From assembly GCA_947465765.1 (NCBI GenBank), contig CANIAP010000002.1:1-64000 (forward strand): DNA of 64,000 nt, read 5' to 3'. This stretch comes from a bacterium (GTDB taxonomy: Bacteria > Margulisbacteria > Marinamargulisbacteria > SXXA01). The notes under the pieces are model-generated. The model was not told the DNA's origin and ran no database searches. It was given only the letters and a program-made list of their open reading frames with translations. The translations under genes were made by a program, and so were the position numbers. This document shows, piece by piece, positions 16,344 to 25,228 of this stretch (its first letter is position 1; every line of letters starts with the position of its first letter).

Positions 16344-17063
16344 TTATTTTAGGTCGGGTCCGTCATTCTTGATGGCAGATGTCGGGACGACCGATTCCGG
16401 TAGGATCTCGTTTAATGTCTGTTTACCTAAGTCGACCAGTACGAACTGAATAGGGTCTGACGAATCTGTTTCTCCGTTGTGATTAACGTCGACGCTGACC
16501 TTGTACAACACTTCGCCGCTCCATACGTTCCCGGTTGAACTACTGCCTTCCGGAAGTATTGAGACATAACTAATAAAGTTAAATATCGGCTTGCTGATCT
16601 TGTGAATGTTGCCTGTAAGGAGGTTGCACCAGAATAATTGATGGATATCCTGAGGATCAACGCCACCATTGCTATTGGTATCTTCGGTGGCCATCGTGAG
16701 GAGCATAATCGGTTCGCCACGATATTGGATGACGGCAAGGTCATCGATGGATACGGCCCGATTAAATAGTACCTTTTGCGTGCCTGTGGCCCTGCGATAA
16801 AGGGCGATATTAATCATTTGTTTGTTAGCGTAAAGAGGGATGACGTACGTGCCTGAACGCACATCAACGAGCTTGGGTTGGCCGGGCGTATAGGTGTGTG
16901 GCGATATTTTTTCAGGCGGTGGAGTGGGGATTGTCTTAAGTTTAGGGGTTGAATTCCATTTCCAAATCCCAAATCCAATCAATAAAATTATAAATAAACC
17001 GGCCAGTCGGATCGGCCATCGGTTAGCGCGTCGTTTATGGATATCGGAACGTCTGATTTGCAT
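16344..17063 (-). CDS. Membrane-anchored protein with two dockerin-like calcium loops
   Basis: I do not recognise this 239-residue protein. It has a basic cytoplasmic N-terminus (RRSDIHKRRANRW) and one membrane segment at about 18-38. A proline-rich linker (TIPTPPPEKI) leads to an extracytoplasmic domain. Two segments, EDTNSNGGVDPQDI and DVNHNGETDSSDP, match the DxNxNGxxDxxD calcium loop of dockerin and EF-hand repeats, about 75 residues apart. In dockerins a pair of such loops binds cohesin domains; no cohesin is visible in the window. It stands alone on the minus strand between ribF and cobA. A scaffold or sensing role is only a guess. Confidence 0.7.
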   Translation of the reverse strand: MQIRRSDIHKRRANRWPIRLAGLFIILLIGFGIWKWNSTPKLKTIPTPPPEKISPHTYTPGQPKLVDVRSGTYVIPLYANKQMINIALYRRATGTQKVLFNRAVSIDDLAVIQYRGEPIMLLTMATEDTNSNGGVDPQDIHQLFWCNLLTGNIHKISKPIFNFISYVSILPEGSSSTGNVWSGEVLYKVSVDVNHNGETDSSDPIQFVLVDLGKQTLNEILPESVVPTSAIKNDGPDLK

Positions 17064-17269
17064 AGACGCGCAGTATATTACTTAGTACGGGTACTGGCCA
17101 CTCACCTACATAAAAAGAATCCAATCGGTATCAGCGGACGACAATGTAATGGTATTAATTTGTTTAGCGTTGCCTACGGTCATAATCAGTCACCTCAGGG
17201 AAAATTTTAGAATTACTTGGGATAGCCAATATATCGACAGGGGGCGGTGATTCAAAACATCGATTTTTT

Positions 17270-18079
17270 ATGATGGGGATAGTTTGGTATGATGCCGACG
17301 TGGTATTTCCCCCCTCAACCGTTATTTTTGTTGGCGCTGGACCGGGGGACCCCGGGTTAATGACTCTCGCGGGTGTTGATGCGCTGCGGGCGGCCTCGGT
17401 TGTGTTTTATGACTACCTCATCCCTCCGTCTATTTTGGAGTTTGCCGGCGCCGCTGAACTTGTTTTGGTCGGGAAGAGTCGGGGGCATCATAGTAAACGC
17501 CAGGATGATATCAATGCATTGTTGGTGTCGTATGCCAAAGATGGCCATCGGGTGGTTCGACTAAAAGGTGGGGACCCATCGGTATTTGGCCGTTTGGGTG
17601 AGGAAATGGACTATCTAAAAAATAATAATGTTTTGTATCGGGTGATCCCCGGTGTGTCTTCGGCCACGGCTGCGCCGATTTATTCAGGGATTCCACTCAC
17701 GTTTCGTGAGGTGGCGCGGTCGGTTGCATTTGTAACAGCGGCGACATTTTCCAACGTCGATGAGCTCGGGGATCTTCACATTCCGACGGCAGATACGGTT
17801 GTTTTTTTAATGCCCTTGGCGCATTTGGAGGCATTGACGCTTCTTGTGGCGGGGACCGGTGGATTTTCTGACGATACTCCGGCTGCGGTCGTTAGCTCCG
17901 GGACAACACGGGCCCATCGGCATGTCGTCGGTACATTAAGGTCGATTGCGGCTTTGGCGCGAGAACATCGGATGGAATCCCCATCGTTGTTGGTTGTCGG
18001 AGAAGTCTGCCGATTTGCCGAGCACCTTCAATGGTTTGAGCCTGAATCTAACGCTCAGGATCCGTTTATATGTCGATAG
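17270..18079 (+). CDS. cobA: Uroporphyrinogen-III C-methyltransferase
   Basis: This enzyme methylates uroporphyrinogen III twice to precorrin-2, the branch point to siroheme and cobalamin. The 269-residue protein shows VGAGPGDPGLMT at the N-terminus. It then has VFYDYLIPP, RLKGGDPSVFGR and VIPGVSSATAAPIYSGIPLTFRE, all family hallmarks. The sulfite reductase at 47684 needs siroheme. The next step, precorrin-2 dehydrogenase, is at 43716, so the pathway is split between two loci. The start is uncertain: ATG 17270 gives an unusually long N-terminus, and GTG 17300 is possible. The last 10 bases overlap the following gene. Confidence 0.93.
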   Translation: MMGIVWYDADVVFPPSTVIFVGAGPGDPGLMTLAGVDALRAASVVFYDYLIPPSILEFAGAAELVLVGKSRGHHSKRQDDINALLVSYAKDGHRVVRLKGGDPSVFGRLGEEMDYLKNNNVLYRVIPGVSSATAAPIYSGIPLTFREVARSVAFVTAATFSNVDELGDLHIPTADTVVFLMPLAHLEALTLLVAGTGGFSDDTPAAVVSSGTTRAHRHVVGTLRSIAALAREHRMESPSLLVVGEVCRFAEHLQWFEPESNAQDPFICR

Positions 18080-20121
18080 GCAATCGAGGAAAGATCGGTC
18101 TGTTTTTGTCGGTACTTGTCGTGAAGCTGGGGCTGGCAGGGGTATTTTCGTCGGCCTATTTGGATCAGTTATTTATTCCGTTCGTATCTCGGTTTTTGTC
18201 TGACGGGGGGAACCCGTGGACCGCGGTTGGAGTGACGTCGTCGTCGTTTCCGTATCCTCCGTTAATGTTGATGCTATTGGTTCCCGGGTTGGCGCTTTCT
18301 AAATGGATTGGGATGGTGTGGGTTCCGTCGTTTTTTGTTCAACATCTTTTATTTAAACTGCCGACAATTGCAGCAGATTTGACGATTGCGTTTTTATTGC
18401 GCCGTTGGTTTCCCAAAAAGGCGATAGAAATTCTTTTGTTTTATTGGGCATCGCCGATCATTCTTTATGCCGCATATATGCACGGTCAATTGGACTTGAT
18501 TCCGACGGCATTGGCGGTATTGGGGACCCATTGGGTCTTGGTTCGGAAGCCGACCTGGGGCGGCGTTGCGATGGGTCTGGCGATGGCGACCAAACTCCAT
18601 GTGGTGGTGGCGGTTCCGTTGCTGTTTGTCTATGTCGTCAAACGATATGGGAATCGGGCGGCACTGTTGTTTTTGTTGCCGATTCCATGGGTTGTTGGGG
18701 CGTTGGTGGGGCCGTACTGGTCGCCTGAGTTTGTGGCGAATGTGCTTCAGAACCCCAAACAAATGAGCGTTATGAACGCGGTCCTGGATGTCGGGGCGCT
18801 TCGGATTTATTTGCCGCTGTTGGTGAGCGGGTTGTTGGTGATTCGATTTGCCACGTTTCGAACCCTTAATCGGGATATATTGATCGCGTTTTTGGCGATT
18901 TTGTTCACGTTGTTTGTTGGGATGGTGCCGCCATCGCCGGGTTGGTATATCTGGCCACTGCCGTTTTTGAGTATATTTTTTATTAAGTTTCATGGCCGGA
19001 GTCGGATGTATCCCTATCTGTATATTGGACTTGTTCTCGCGTATTTGGTGTTTTTTATTGGGTTTTATGTGCCGGATTACCCGGATTTGTCGATACTGGG
19101 GCATGCGATTCTGGTAAAGATAGACCACCCGGTACTTCGAAATTTGATGTTTACGACCCTTGAATTGATGGGGGTTGTCACGATTTATATGCTGTATAAG
19201 GTGGGGATCCGGAGTAACCAACTCTATATTCGGGATACCGCTACGGTGATTGGAATCGGTGGGGATAGTGGCGCGGGAAAGTCTACTTTAAAAACGACGG
19301 TGAGTCGGTTGCTGGGACAAGATGCATTGGAAATCGAGGGGGACGGCGACCATCGATGGGAACGAAAGGATACGAATTGGCAGTCAGTGACCCACTTAGA
19401 TCCCAGGGCTAATTTTTTGCATCGGCAGGCTAATCATCTGATCGAACTTAAGAATTGGCGTCCAATTTTTCGGATTGACTATAATCACGATACGGGGAAA
19501 TTTGATCCTCCGACCCAAATTAAACCCCGGCGTTATATCATTTTTAGTGGGCTCCATCCATTTTATTTGCCGGTGGCCCGCCGCCTGACCGATATCAAAA
19601 TATTTATCGATACGGATGATGGGTTGCGGCGGTATTGGAAAGTTCAGAGGGATAGCCTATCCCGTAGCCAGACGCCTGATAAGGTAATGCATGACATCCA
19701 AAAGCGGGCCGGTGATGCCTCTCGATTTATACAGCCCCAGCGGAATTTTGCGGATTTGGTCATTCGCTTTTTCCCGACGGTCTCGATAATCGATCCCCTG
19801 ACGGAGGGTACTCCTGAGATTCAATTGGGAATGTCGGTGAATGCGAGTATCGCGTTGGATGCGATTTTAGAGTTATGGGAGAGTTCTGGGGTTCCGTTTT
19901 CATGGAACTATGACGAGGATCTTCGGTTGCAGACGGTGGTCTTTTCGAGATCATTAGACGCCTCCGTATTAGACCGCAGTCTGGCTGTTGCGATTGATAA
20001 TTTGGAAGATCTGATTGAGGTGCCCGTGGTATGGGAGTCGGGATTTTCGGGGGTGATTCAATTTTTTGTCTTGGTGGTGTTGGCGGAGGCATTGAAAGGG
20101 TCGGGCGATGACCGGAGTTAG
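18070..20121 (+). CDS. Polytopic glycosyltransferase-like protein fused to a uridine-kinase-like P-loop domain
   Basis: The N-terminal 380 residues contain about ten membrane segments with motifs of lipid-linked-sugar glycosyltransferases (GGNPW and MHGQLDLIPTALAV). The C-terminal 300 residues are a kinase of the uridine kinase/phosphoribulokinase type. Its Walker A is GIGGDSGAGKST at about 395-406. IEGDGDHRWERKD, LIELKNWRPI and IIFSGLHPFY follow, then FIDTDDGLRRYWKVQRD. One protein may thus phosphorylate a small polyol or sugar in the cytoplasm and also move a glycosyl group across the membrane. It overlaps cobA and the aldolase-like gene, which suggests one operon. The substrates are unknown. 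Confidence 0.78.
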   Translation: MSIGNRGKIGLFLSVLVVKLGLAGVFSSAYLDQLFIPFVSRFLSDGGNPWTAVGVTSSSFPYPPLMLMLLVPGLALSKWIGMVWVPSFFVQHLLFKLPTIAADLTIAFLLRRWFPKKAIEILLFYWASPIILYAAYMHGQLDLIPTALAVLGTHWVLVRKPTWGGVAMGLAMATKLHVVVAVPLLFVYVVKRYGNRAALLFLLPIPWVVGALVGPYWSPEFVANVLQNPKQMSVMNAVLDVGALRIYLPLLVSGLLVIRFATFRTLNRDILIAFLAILFTLFVGMVPPSPGWYIWPLPFLSIFFIKFHGRSRMYPYLYIGLVLAYLVFFIGFYVPDYPDLSILGHAILVKIDHPVLRNLMFTTLELMGVVTIYMLYKVGIRSNQLYIRDTATVIGIGGDSGAGKSTLKTTVSRLLGQDALEIEGDGDHRWERKDTNWQSVTHLDPRANFLHRQANHLIELKNWRPIFRIDYNHDTGKFDPPTQIKPRRYIIFSGLHPFYLPVARRLTDIKIFIDTDDGLRRYWKVQRDSLSRSQTPDKVMHDIQKRAGDASRFIQPQRNFADLVIRFFPTVSIIDPLTEGTPEIQLGMSVNASIALDAILELWESSGVPFSWNYDEDLRLQTVVFSRSLDASVLDRSLAVAIDNLEDLIEVPVVWESGFSGVIQFFVLVVLAEALKGSGDDRS

Positions 20122-21109
20122 TGCGTTTTCTAGGCTCTGTCGGTTGGCAGGGTCTCGGTTGGATTGGATTCAGGCGGGGGGTGGGAACGCCTCGATCAAG
20201 AGGGACTCGGTTCGAATGACGATTAAAGCATCAGGCGTTGGGCTCTCCACTGTCACCGATTCAGTGGGCGTTGTGGATGTTGATTTCCCCCAGATTGTTG
20301 ATTTTTTGTCGGCACCACGTCGTGGGGGAATATTCGAGCACTGGGCCTTGCCGGTGATGTCCGAGGGTCGCCCCTCCATTGAGACGTATATGCACGCTGT
20401 ATTGGGAAGAGTCGTGCTGCACGTGCATCCCTGGGATGCGTTGCCGATACTGTGTGACGCAAATTGGAAAGAAAAGTTGGGGGAGATTTGGGGGACGGAC
20501 GTGGCCTGTGTTCCCTATTGTACCCCCGGCGTTGCATTGGGTGTTGCCGTTGCTGATCTCGCGATAGATCCGGCGATTCCAACTGCAATTTGGCTTCAGA
20601 ATCACGGGTTGATTGTGTCTGGACCGACCGAGGATATGGTGCTGGAGTTGATGCACGCCGTTACCGGAACCGTTGCGGATGTGCTTGGAATTGATCCATT
20701 GCCCTATCGAATGGTCACTCGAATTCAATATATGATTGAGGCAAAAACGGGAGAAATTCCAGTGGTGCATTGGTGCCAAACACCGTTGTTTTTGGACGTG
20801 GACTTAGTGCGGCGGGCGTCGGACATTGGGCCATTGTTTCCCGATCAGGCGGTGTTTAGTGGCACCACTTGGCCGATGTTGTCGGAGATGGCTACGTATA
20901 TTGAGGCCTTCGGGACCTACCCATCGATCATAAGAGACGGTGATCGGGTCTATATCGCTGCAAAATCATTGAGTCGGGCAAGGGAAATTGAGGATGTGGC
21001 GACCGCCCAGTTGATGGCGGTGAAATTGGGTCAATCGGGGGTTTCTTTGAGCCCTGAAGAAGTGAGCTTTCTTCAGAATTGGGACGCTGAAAAATGGAGG
21101 GTGCGGTAA
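20108..21109 (+). CDS. Class II aldolase/adducin family protein
   Basis: Class II aldolases and their relatives act on sugar phosphates with a bound divalent metal. The 333-residue protein shows AGGGNASIKRD, then SIETYMHAVLGRVVLHVHPWDALP with the metal-binding HxH. The third metal ligand is probably in WLQNHGLIVSG. These motifs fall in residues 15-190. A C-terminal region of about 130 residues follows that I do not recognise. It could be an aldolase, epimerase or dehydratase. Placement between a kinase and a nucleotidyltransferase fits production of an activated short-chain sugar or polyol for a surface glycan. Confidence 0.8.
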   Translation: MTGVSAFSRLCRLAGSRLDWIQAGGGNASIKRDSVRMTIKASGVGLSTVTDSVGVVDVDFPQIVDFLSAPRRGGIFEHWALPVMSEGRPSIETYMHAVLGRVVLHVHPWDALPILCDANWKEKLGEIWGTDVACVPYCTPGVALGVAVADLAIDPAIPTAIWLQNHGLIVSGPTEDMVLELMHAVTGTVADVLGIDPLPYRMVTRIQYMIEAKTGEIPVVHWCQTPLFLDVDLVRRASDIGPLFPDQAVFSGTTWPMLSEMATYIEAFGTYPSIIRDGDRVYIAAKSLSRAREIEDVATAQLMAVKLGQSGVSLSPEEVSFLQNWDAEKWRVR

Positions 21110-23364
21110 TGCAAGTGGTGATTCCAATGTCGGGTGTGGGTCAACGGTTCCTGGCGGCCGGGTATGAGATGCCAAAGCCGCTTATTATGGTGGATGGGCG
21201 GCCGATTATCGCTCATGTGGTGGACCTGTTTCCCGGAGAAACCACGTTCATTTTTATATGTAATCGGGACCATTTGGAAACGACGCCGATGCGCCAAATT
21301 TTATTAAAATATGCGCCGTCTGCAAAAATAATTCCGATTCGTCCGCATAAATTGGGACCGGTTCACGCGGTGTTGGCGGCCTCAGAATGGATTCGGGACG
21401 ATCAGGAAGTCATCGTTAATTATTGTGATTTTGGAAAATGGTGGGACTACGCTGACTTTTTAAAAGTGGTGCGGGAACGCGATTCCGACGGGGCAATGAG
21501 TGCTTATAAAGGGTTTCATCCCCACATGTTGGGCAGTACGCACTATGCGTTTATGAGAGAAGCGGATCAATGGTTGCTCGAAATTCGCGAGAAAGCCCCA
21601 TTTACCAATAATCGAATGGCAGAGTACGCGTCAGATGGGACGTATTACTTTAAAACTGGGGCGATGGTGAAACAGTATTTTAAGGCATTAATGGACCGCC
21701 AAATCGATACCAATGGCGAGTTCTATGTGAGCTTGGTGTACAACCTTTTGACGGAAGCCAAACTGCGGACGACCATTTATGAAATTCCCCATATGCTGCA
21801 GTGGGGAACCCCGGCAGATCTCCAGAACTACCAACGATGGTCTGACTATTTTACTGCGGCGCAACTCCCTGCAACGGTTCCATTGTTTGAAAATGCCATC
21901 ACTGTGATCCCAATGGCCGGGAAAGGCGAGCGCTTTGTGACGGCTGGGTTTACGACGCCCAAACCACTGATTCTCGTTGATGGGGAGCCAATGGTGGTGA
22001 GTGCCGTAAGGGGGTTGCCAACGACCGGCGCATATCGATTTGTGGGCCAATCCGACCACCTGAAGTCCGATAAACTGTCCCAGGCGTTGTCGGCGTTTCC
22101 GAATGCCAGGTTCATCCCAATTGACTACGTGACGGACGGCCAAGCCGTGTCCTGTGCGCTGGGATTAACCGCCGAGGATTCGGATCGACCCCTTTGGATC
22201 GGGGCCTGTGACAACGGGATGCGATATGACGGGTCCCGTCTGGAAGCCTTGGTCAATGATCCGACGATCGACGGGATTGTCTTTACGATGAAGGGACATG
22301 CGTCCGCAGTGGCCCATCCCCAGATGTATGGCTGGGTGAAAACCTCCGGCGAGGACATTGCTGAGGCTATTTTGGTGAAGCAACCGGTCTCGGATCACCC
22401 GGAAACCGATCATGCGATTGTCGGTGCATTTTATTTCAAACGGGCCGGCCTTTTGGTCGACGGACTGGCGGCATTGCGGCGTAAAGATGAACGAATTAAT
22501 AATGAATTTTATGTTGATAGTGTGATGGCTGAACTCGTCCGCACTGGGTCTAAAATTGCGGCATTCAAGGTCGACTATTATTTGGGTTGGGGGACCCCGG
22601 ACGATTGGCAGACCTATGAGTATTGGACGCGCTATTTTTCCCTGGCCCGGCGGGCGCCGGAGGTGTCGGTAGTGATCCCGTGTTACAACGAAGGCGAGGG
22701 AATTCCTAGGCTAGTGGATCGGTTAAAGGCGGTGGTGCAGGCCTGTCCTGAATTGCATATTGTTTTGGTGAACAATGGCTCAACGGATAATACGGCGGAC
22801 CTTCTTACGGAGCATTGTGCCCATTATCCCGGAATTACCTGTGTTCATGTTCCGGTTAATCAAGGCTACGGGTTTGGGATTCTGAGTGGATTAAAAGACT
22901 GCCACACCCCGTTTCTGGGATGGACTCATGCCGATCTTCAAACTGATCCCATGGATATCGTTATTGGCTGGCGGCGCTTGAAGGCACTGGCCTCCCCTGA
23001 AACGGGGTTTGCCAAAGGAAATCGAAAGGGTCGGAGCCTGTTTGATCAGTTTTTTACCTTTGGAATGGGTGTCTACGAAACGGTGGTTCTGGGGCGGCCG
23101 TTATGGGATATTAATGCCCAGCCCAACTTGTTTCATCGGTCGTTTTACGAGGCTTGGCGGAATCCGCCCCATGATTTTGCGTTGGATTTGTATGTGTATT
23201 TTATGGCGGAAACCCAGCGAAAGACGGTGGTTCGGTTTCCGGTATTATTCCCCCCTCGCTCGTTTGGACACTCGCATTGGAACCTTGGATTTCGGGCTAA
23301 ATTGAAGTTTATCAATCGGACGCTTGCGTTTAGTCGGACCTTAAAACGGACTTTGGGAGTCTAG
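21109..23364 (+). CDS. Double nucleotidyltransferase fused to a family 2 glycosyltransferase
   Basis: The 751-residue protein has three domains. Residues 1-245 are a sugar-nucleotidyltransferase (VIPMSGVGQRFLAAGYEMPKPL, FICNRDH, NYCDF, TYYFKTG). Residues about 262-510 are a second one (VIPMAGKGERFVTAGFTTPKPL, GACDNGMRYD, AFYFKRAG). Both end in a WGTP segment. Residues about 515-750 are a GT2 glycosyltransferase (SVVIPCYNEGEGIPRLVDRL, NNGSTDNT, THADLQTDP). It probably activates one or two sugar-like phosphates and transfers one to a lipid or glycan. ATG 21109 overlaps the aldolase stop as TAATG and has GGAGG 8 bases upstream. Confidence 0.85.
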   Translation: MQVVIPMSGVGQRFLAAGYEMPKPLIMVDGRPIIAHVVDLFPGETTFIFICNRDHLETTPMRQILLKYAPSAKIIPIRPHKLGPVHAVLAASEWIRDDQEVIVNYCDFGKWWDYADFLKVVRERDSDGAMSAYKGFHPHMLGSTHYAFMREADQWLLEIREKAPFTNNRMAEYASDGTYYFKTGAMVKQYFKALMDRQIDTNGEFYVSLVYNLLTEAKLRTTIYEIPHMLQWGTPADLQNYQRWSDYFTAAQLPATVPLFENAITVIPMAGKGERFVTAGFTTPKPLILVDGEPMVVSAVRGLPTTGAYRFVGQSDHLKSDKLSQALSAFPNARFIPIDYVTDGQAVSCALGLTAEDSDRPLWIGACDNGMRYDGSRLEALVNDPTIDGIVFTMKGHASAVAHPQMYGWVKTSGEDIAEAILVKQPVSDHPETDHAIVGAFYFKRAGLLVDGLAALRRKDERINNEFYVDSVMAELVRTGSKIAAFKVDYYLGWGTPDDWQTYEYWTRYFSLARRAPEVSVVIPCYNEGEGIPRLVDRLKAVVQACPELHIVLVNNGSTDNTADLLTEHCAHYPGITCVHVPVNQGYGFGILSGLKDCHTPFLGWTHADLQTDPMDIVIGWRRLKALASPETGFAKGNRKGRSLFDQFFTFGMGVYETVVLGRPLWDINAQPNLFHRSFYEAWRNPPHDFALDLYVYFMAETQRKTVVRFPVLFPPRSFGHSHWNLGFRAKLKFINRTLAFSRTLKRTLGV

Positions 23365-23366
23365 CT

Positions 23367-23957
23367 ATGGAATGGATTGCCCATCGGATTAATACCTTGG
23401 CGGAATTGCAACGGACCCCGTTCGAGATGGGTGTTGAGCTTGACTTGAGGGATGTCGGTGACGAGTTGGTGTTGCAACATGATCCGTTTTCCACAGGCGA
23501 ATCGTTTGAATCTTATTTGGCCCATTACCGCCACGGGACGATGATTTTGAATATTAAGAGCGAACGGATTGAATGGAAAGTGTTGGAGCTGATCCAGAAA
23601 TATAAGATTCCGAATTATTTTTTTTTGGATTCGTCGTTTCCAATGATCGTTCAACTCAATCAAAAGGGCGAATTGAATACGGCTATTCGGTTTTCGGAAT
23701 ATGAGGGGATGGACACGATTGCCGGCATGGCGGGGAAGGCCAGTTGGGTATGGATCGATAGTTTTGCGGCACTCAGGCTTACCGGAGATCAGTCCCGTCA
23801 AATGAAAGAGTGGGGGTATAAATTGTGTCTAGTATCACCCGATCTTCAGGGACGGCCGGAAGAAATTCCGGCGTATAAAACCTATTTAGAAGATGCTGGA
23901 ATTACGCTGGATGCCATCTGTTGTAAGACGGCGAATATGGAGAGGTGGGCGCGATGA
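23367..23957 (+). CDS. GDPD-like (PI-PLC-like TIM barrel) protein
   Basis: This 196-residue protein has the core of the glycerophosphodiester phosphodiesterase fold: IAHRIN at the N-terminus, VELDLRD and LQHDPF. LNIKSER, NYFFLDSSFPM and KLCLVSPDLQG follow later. Classical members cleave glycerophosphodiesters with a metal. The lone short domain without a signal peptide suggests a cytoplasmic enzyme acting on a phosphodiester or phosphate intermediate of this cluster. It begins 2 bases after the GT2 fusion and its stop overlaps the next gene by ATGA. From memory, proteins of this type sit beside the same kind of nucleotidyltransferase in other glycan loci. Confidence 0.75.
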   Translation: MEWIAHRINTLAELQRTPFEMGVELDLRDVGDELVLQHDPFSTGESFESYLAHYRHGTMILNIKSERIEWKVLELIQKYKIPNYFFLDSSFPMIVQLNQKGELNTAIRFSEYEGMDTIAGMAGKASWVWIDSFAALRLTGDQSRQMKEWGYKLCLVSPDLQGRPEEIPAYKTYLEDAGITLDAICCKTANMERWAR

Positions 23958-25228
23958 ACTCTGATGAATTTATCCAGTATTTAAAGAAAAAAGGCACCGG
24001 CCCCACGATGAGTAAAAGCTTGTCGGAGGAAGAATTGGCTCGGGTATCGACCTTGTTTGAGGACTCGGATATCCCGTTGGTAACCAAGGCGACGATGTTG
24101 ACTGCCATGGTGTTGTTGGAATCTACCCCGGCGGAAGCGGAGTGGTTGGCGCGAACTCGGGCGGATTTGACCTGTATTCCAGAGCCCATTCGGTGGCTTC
24201 TTACGGGGGATTCGAGCTCTGACTTAGAAGCGGCGGTTCTCCAGATTATTCGCGGGGAAGAATTGTCCGGTCGGGACGCCGATCGTTGGATGGAATCCTT
24301 GTTTGATCCTGCGGTGCCCAATTGGGGCAAGGCAGCGGTGTTGGAGTCCCTCCGGTTACGGCGGGAAACGGAGGTCGAAAATAAGGCCGCACTTGCGGCC
24401 TGTCTCCGTCGGATATTGCCGGTTGCCGTGAATCTGCCGGTCGTAATCGATATTTCGAATGCGTACGATGGGTTTAATCGCACTCTATTTTTAGCCCCAT
24501 TCGTGGCGGCGGTTTTGGCTGCGATGGCGTTTCCGACGGTATTGCATGGAATGGATGAGGTCTCCCCCAAAAAAGGGGTCAACACCCGTAAAATTTTGAC
24601 GAGGGCCGACAAGCAGGCCGTGCGGACCCCCGACATGATTGCCGATGACCTTTCCACTGTGGGCTGGACTTACGCAGATCAATCGGTATTTTGTCCGGCG
24701 CTGTATGCGTTGAAGCCGTTGCGGTTGGAGATGGTGAAACGGCCGATCTTGGCGACGGTTGAAAAATTGTTGCTGCCGGTTCGAGGTCGCAAGACATTCA
24801 TCGTGACGGGGTATACTCATCCGCCCTACAAAGGCAAAACGGTGACTCTTTTGAATTGCCTGCCGATTACCGCAGGTATCATCGTTCGGGGACTCGAAGG
24901 GAGCGCCCAGTTGCCGCTGGATCGTCGCGCGCCTCAGATGGTGGTGCGGCCGGGGCAATCTCCAATCGACGGTTTTGTCCGACCGGAAGATATTGGGCTC
25001 GTTACTGAAGAGGCGCGGATACTTCCCGACGCGGAGATCACCATTGGGGATTGTCTGGATGCGGGAGTGGCGGCACTGAACGGCGCGTCTGGGGTGGCCT
25101 CCCGTTTAATTCGCTACCAAGCGGCGCAAATCGTGGCCAGTTTAGGGCTGGCGGATCGTGCGTTGGCACGGGTCGATGAGGTGATATCCAACGGCGAGGC
25201 GTTGCGCCGATGGCAACTGTTTCAGTAA
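23954..25228 (+). CDS. TrpD2/YbiB-like protein (glycosyl transferase family 3 fold)
   Basis: The 424-residue protein has an N-terminal helical region (about 1-155) and a catalytic-type domain resembling anthranilate phosphoribosyltransferase. That domain has VVIDISNAYDGFNRTLFLAP, TVLHGMDEVSPKKGV and SVFCPALYALKPLR. TVEKLLLPVRG, TGYTHPPY and IIVRGLEGSAQLPL follow. The glycine-rich phosphoribosyl-diphosphate loop of true TrpD is not obvious. It is more like the TrpD2/YbiB group, whose E. coli member binds nucleic acids, and like a related family I recall from cyanobacteria. A tryptophan-pathway role is unlikely. It is followed by a methyltransferase and recN. Confidence 0.7.
   Translation: MNSDEFIQYLKKKGTGPTMSKSLSEEELARVSTLFEDSDIPLVTKATMLTAMVLLESTPAEAEWLARTRADLTCIPEPIRWLLTGDSSSDLEAAVLQIIRGEELSGRDADRWMESLFDPAVPNWGKAAVLESLRLRRETEVENKAALAACLRRILPVAVNLPVVIDISNAYDGFNRTLFLAPFVAAVLAAMAFPTVLHGMDEVSPKKGVNTRKILTRADKQAVRTPDMIADDLSTVGWTYADQSVFCPALYALKPLRLEMVKRPILATVEKLLLPVRGRKTFIVTGYTHPPYKGKTVTLLNCLPITAGIIVRGLEGSAQLPLDRRAPQMVVRPGQSPIDGFVRPEDIGLVTEEARILPDAEITIGDCLDAGVAALNGASGVASRLIRYQAAQIVASLGLADRALARVDEVISNGEALRRWQLFQ

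Noticed and set aside
17064-17310. Leaderless transcript for cobA from TATGAT at 17288
   Set aside because: A -10 box lies just before GTG 17300, but no -35 box fits and the start codon itself is uncertain.
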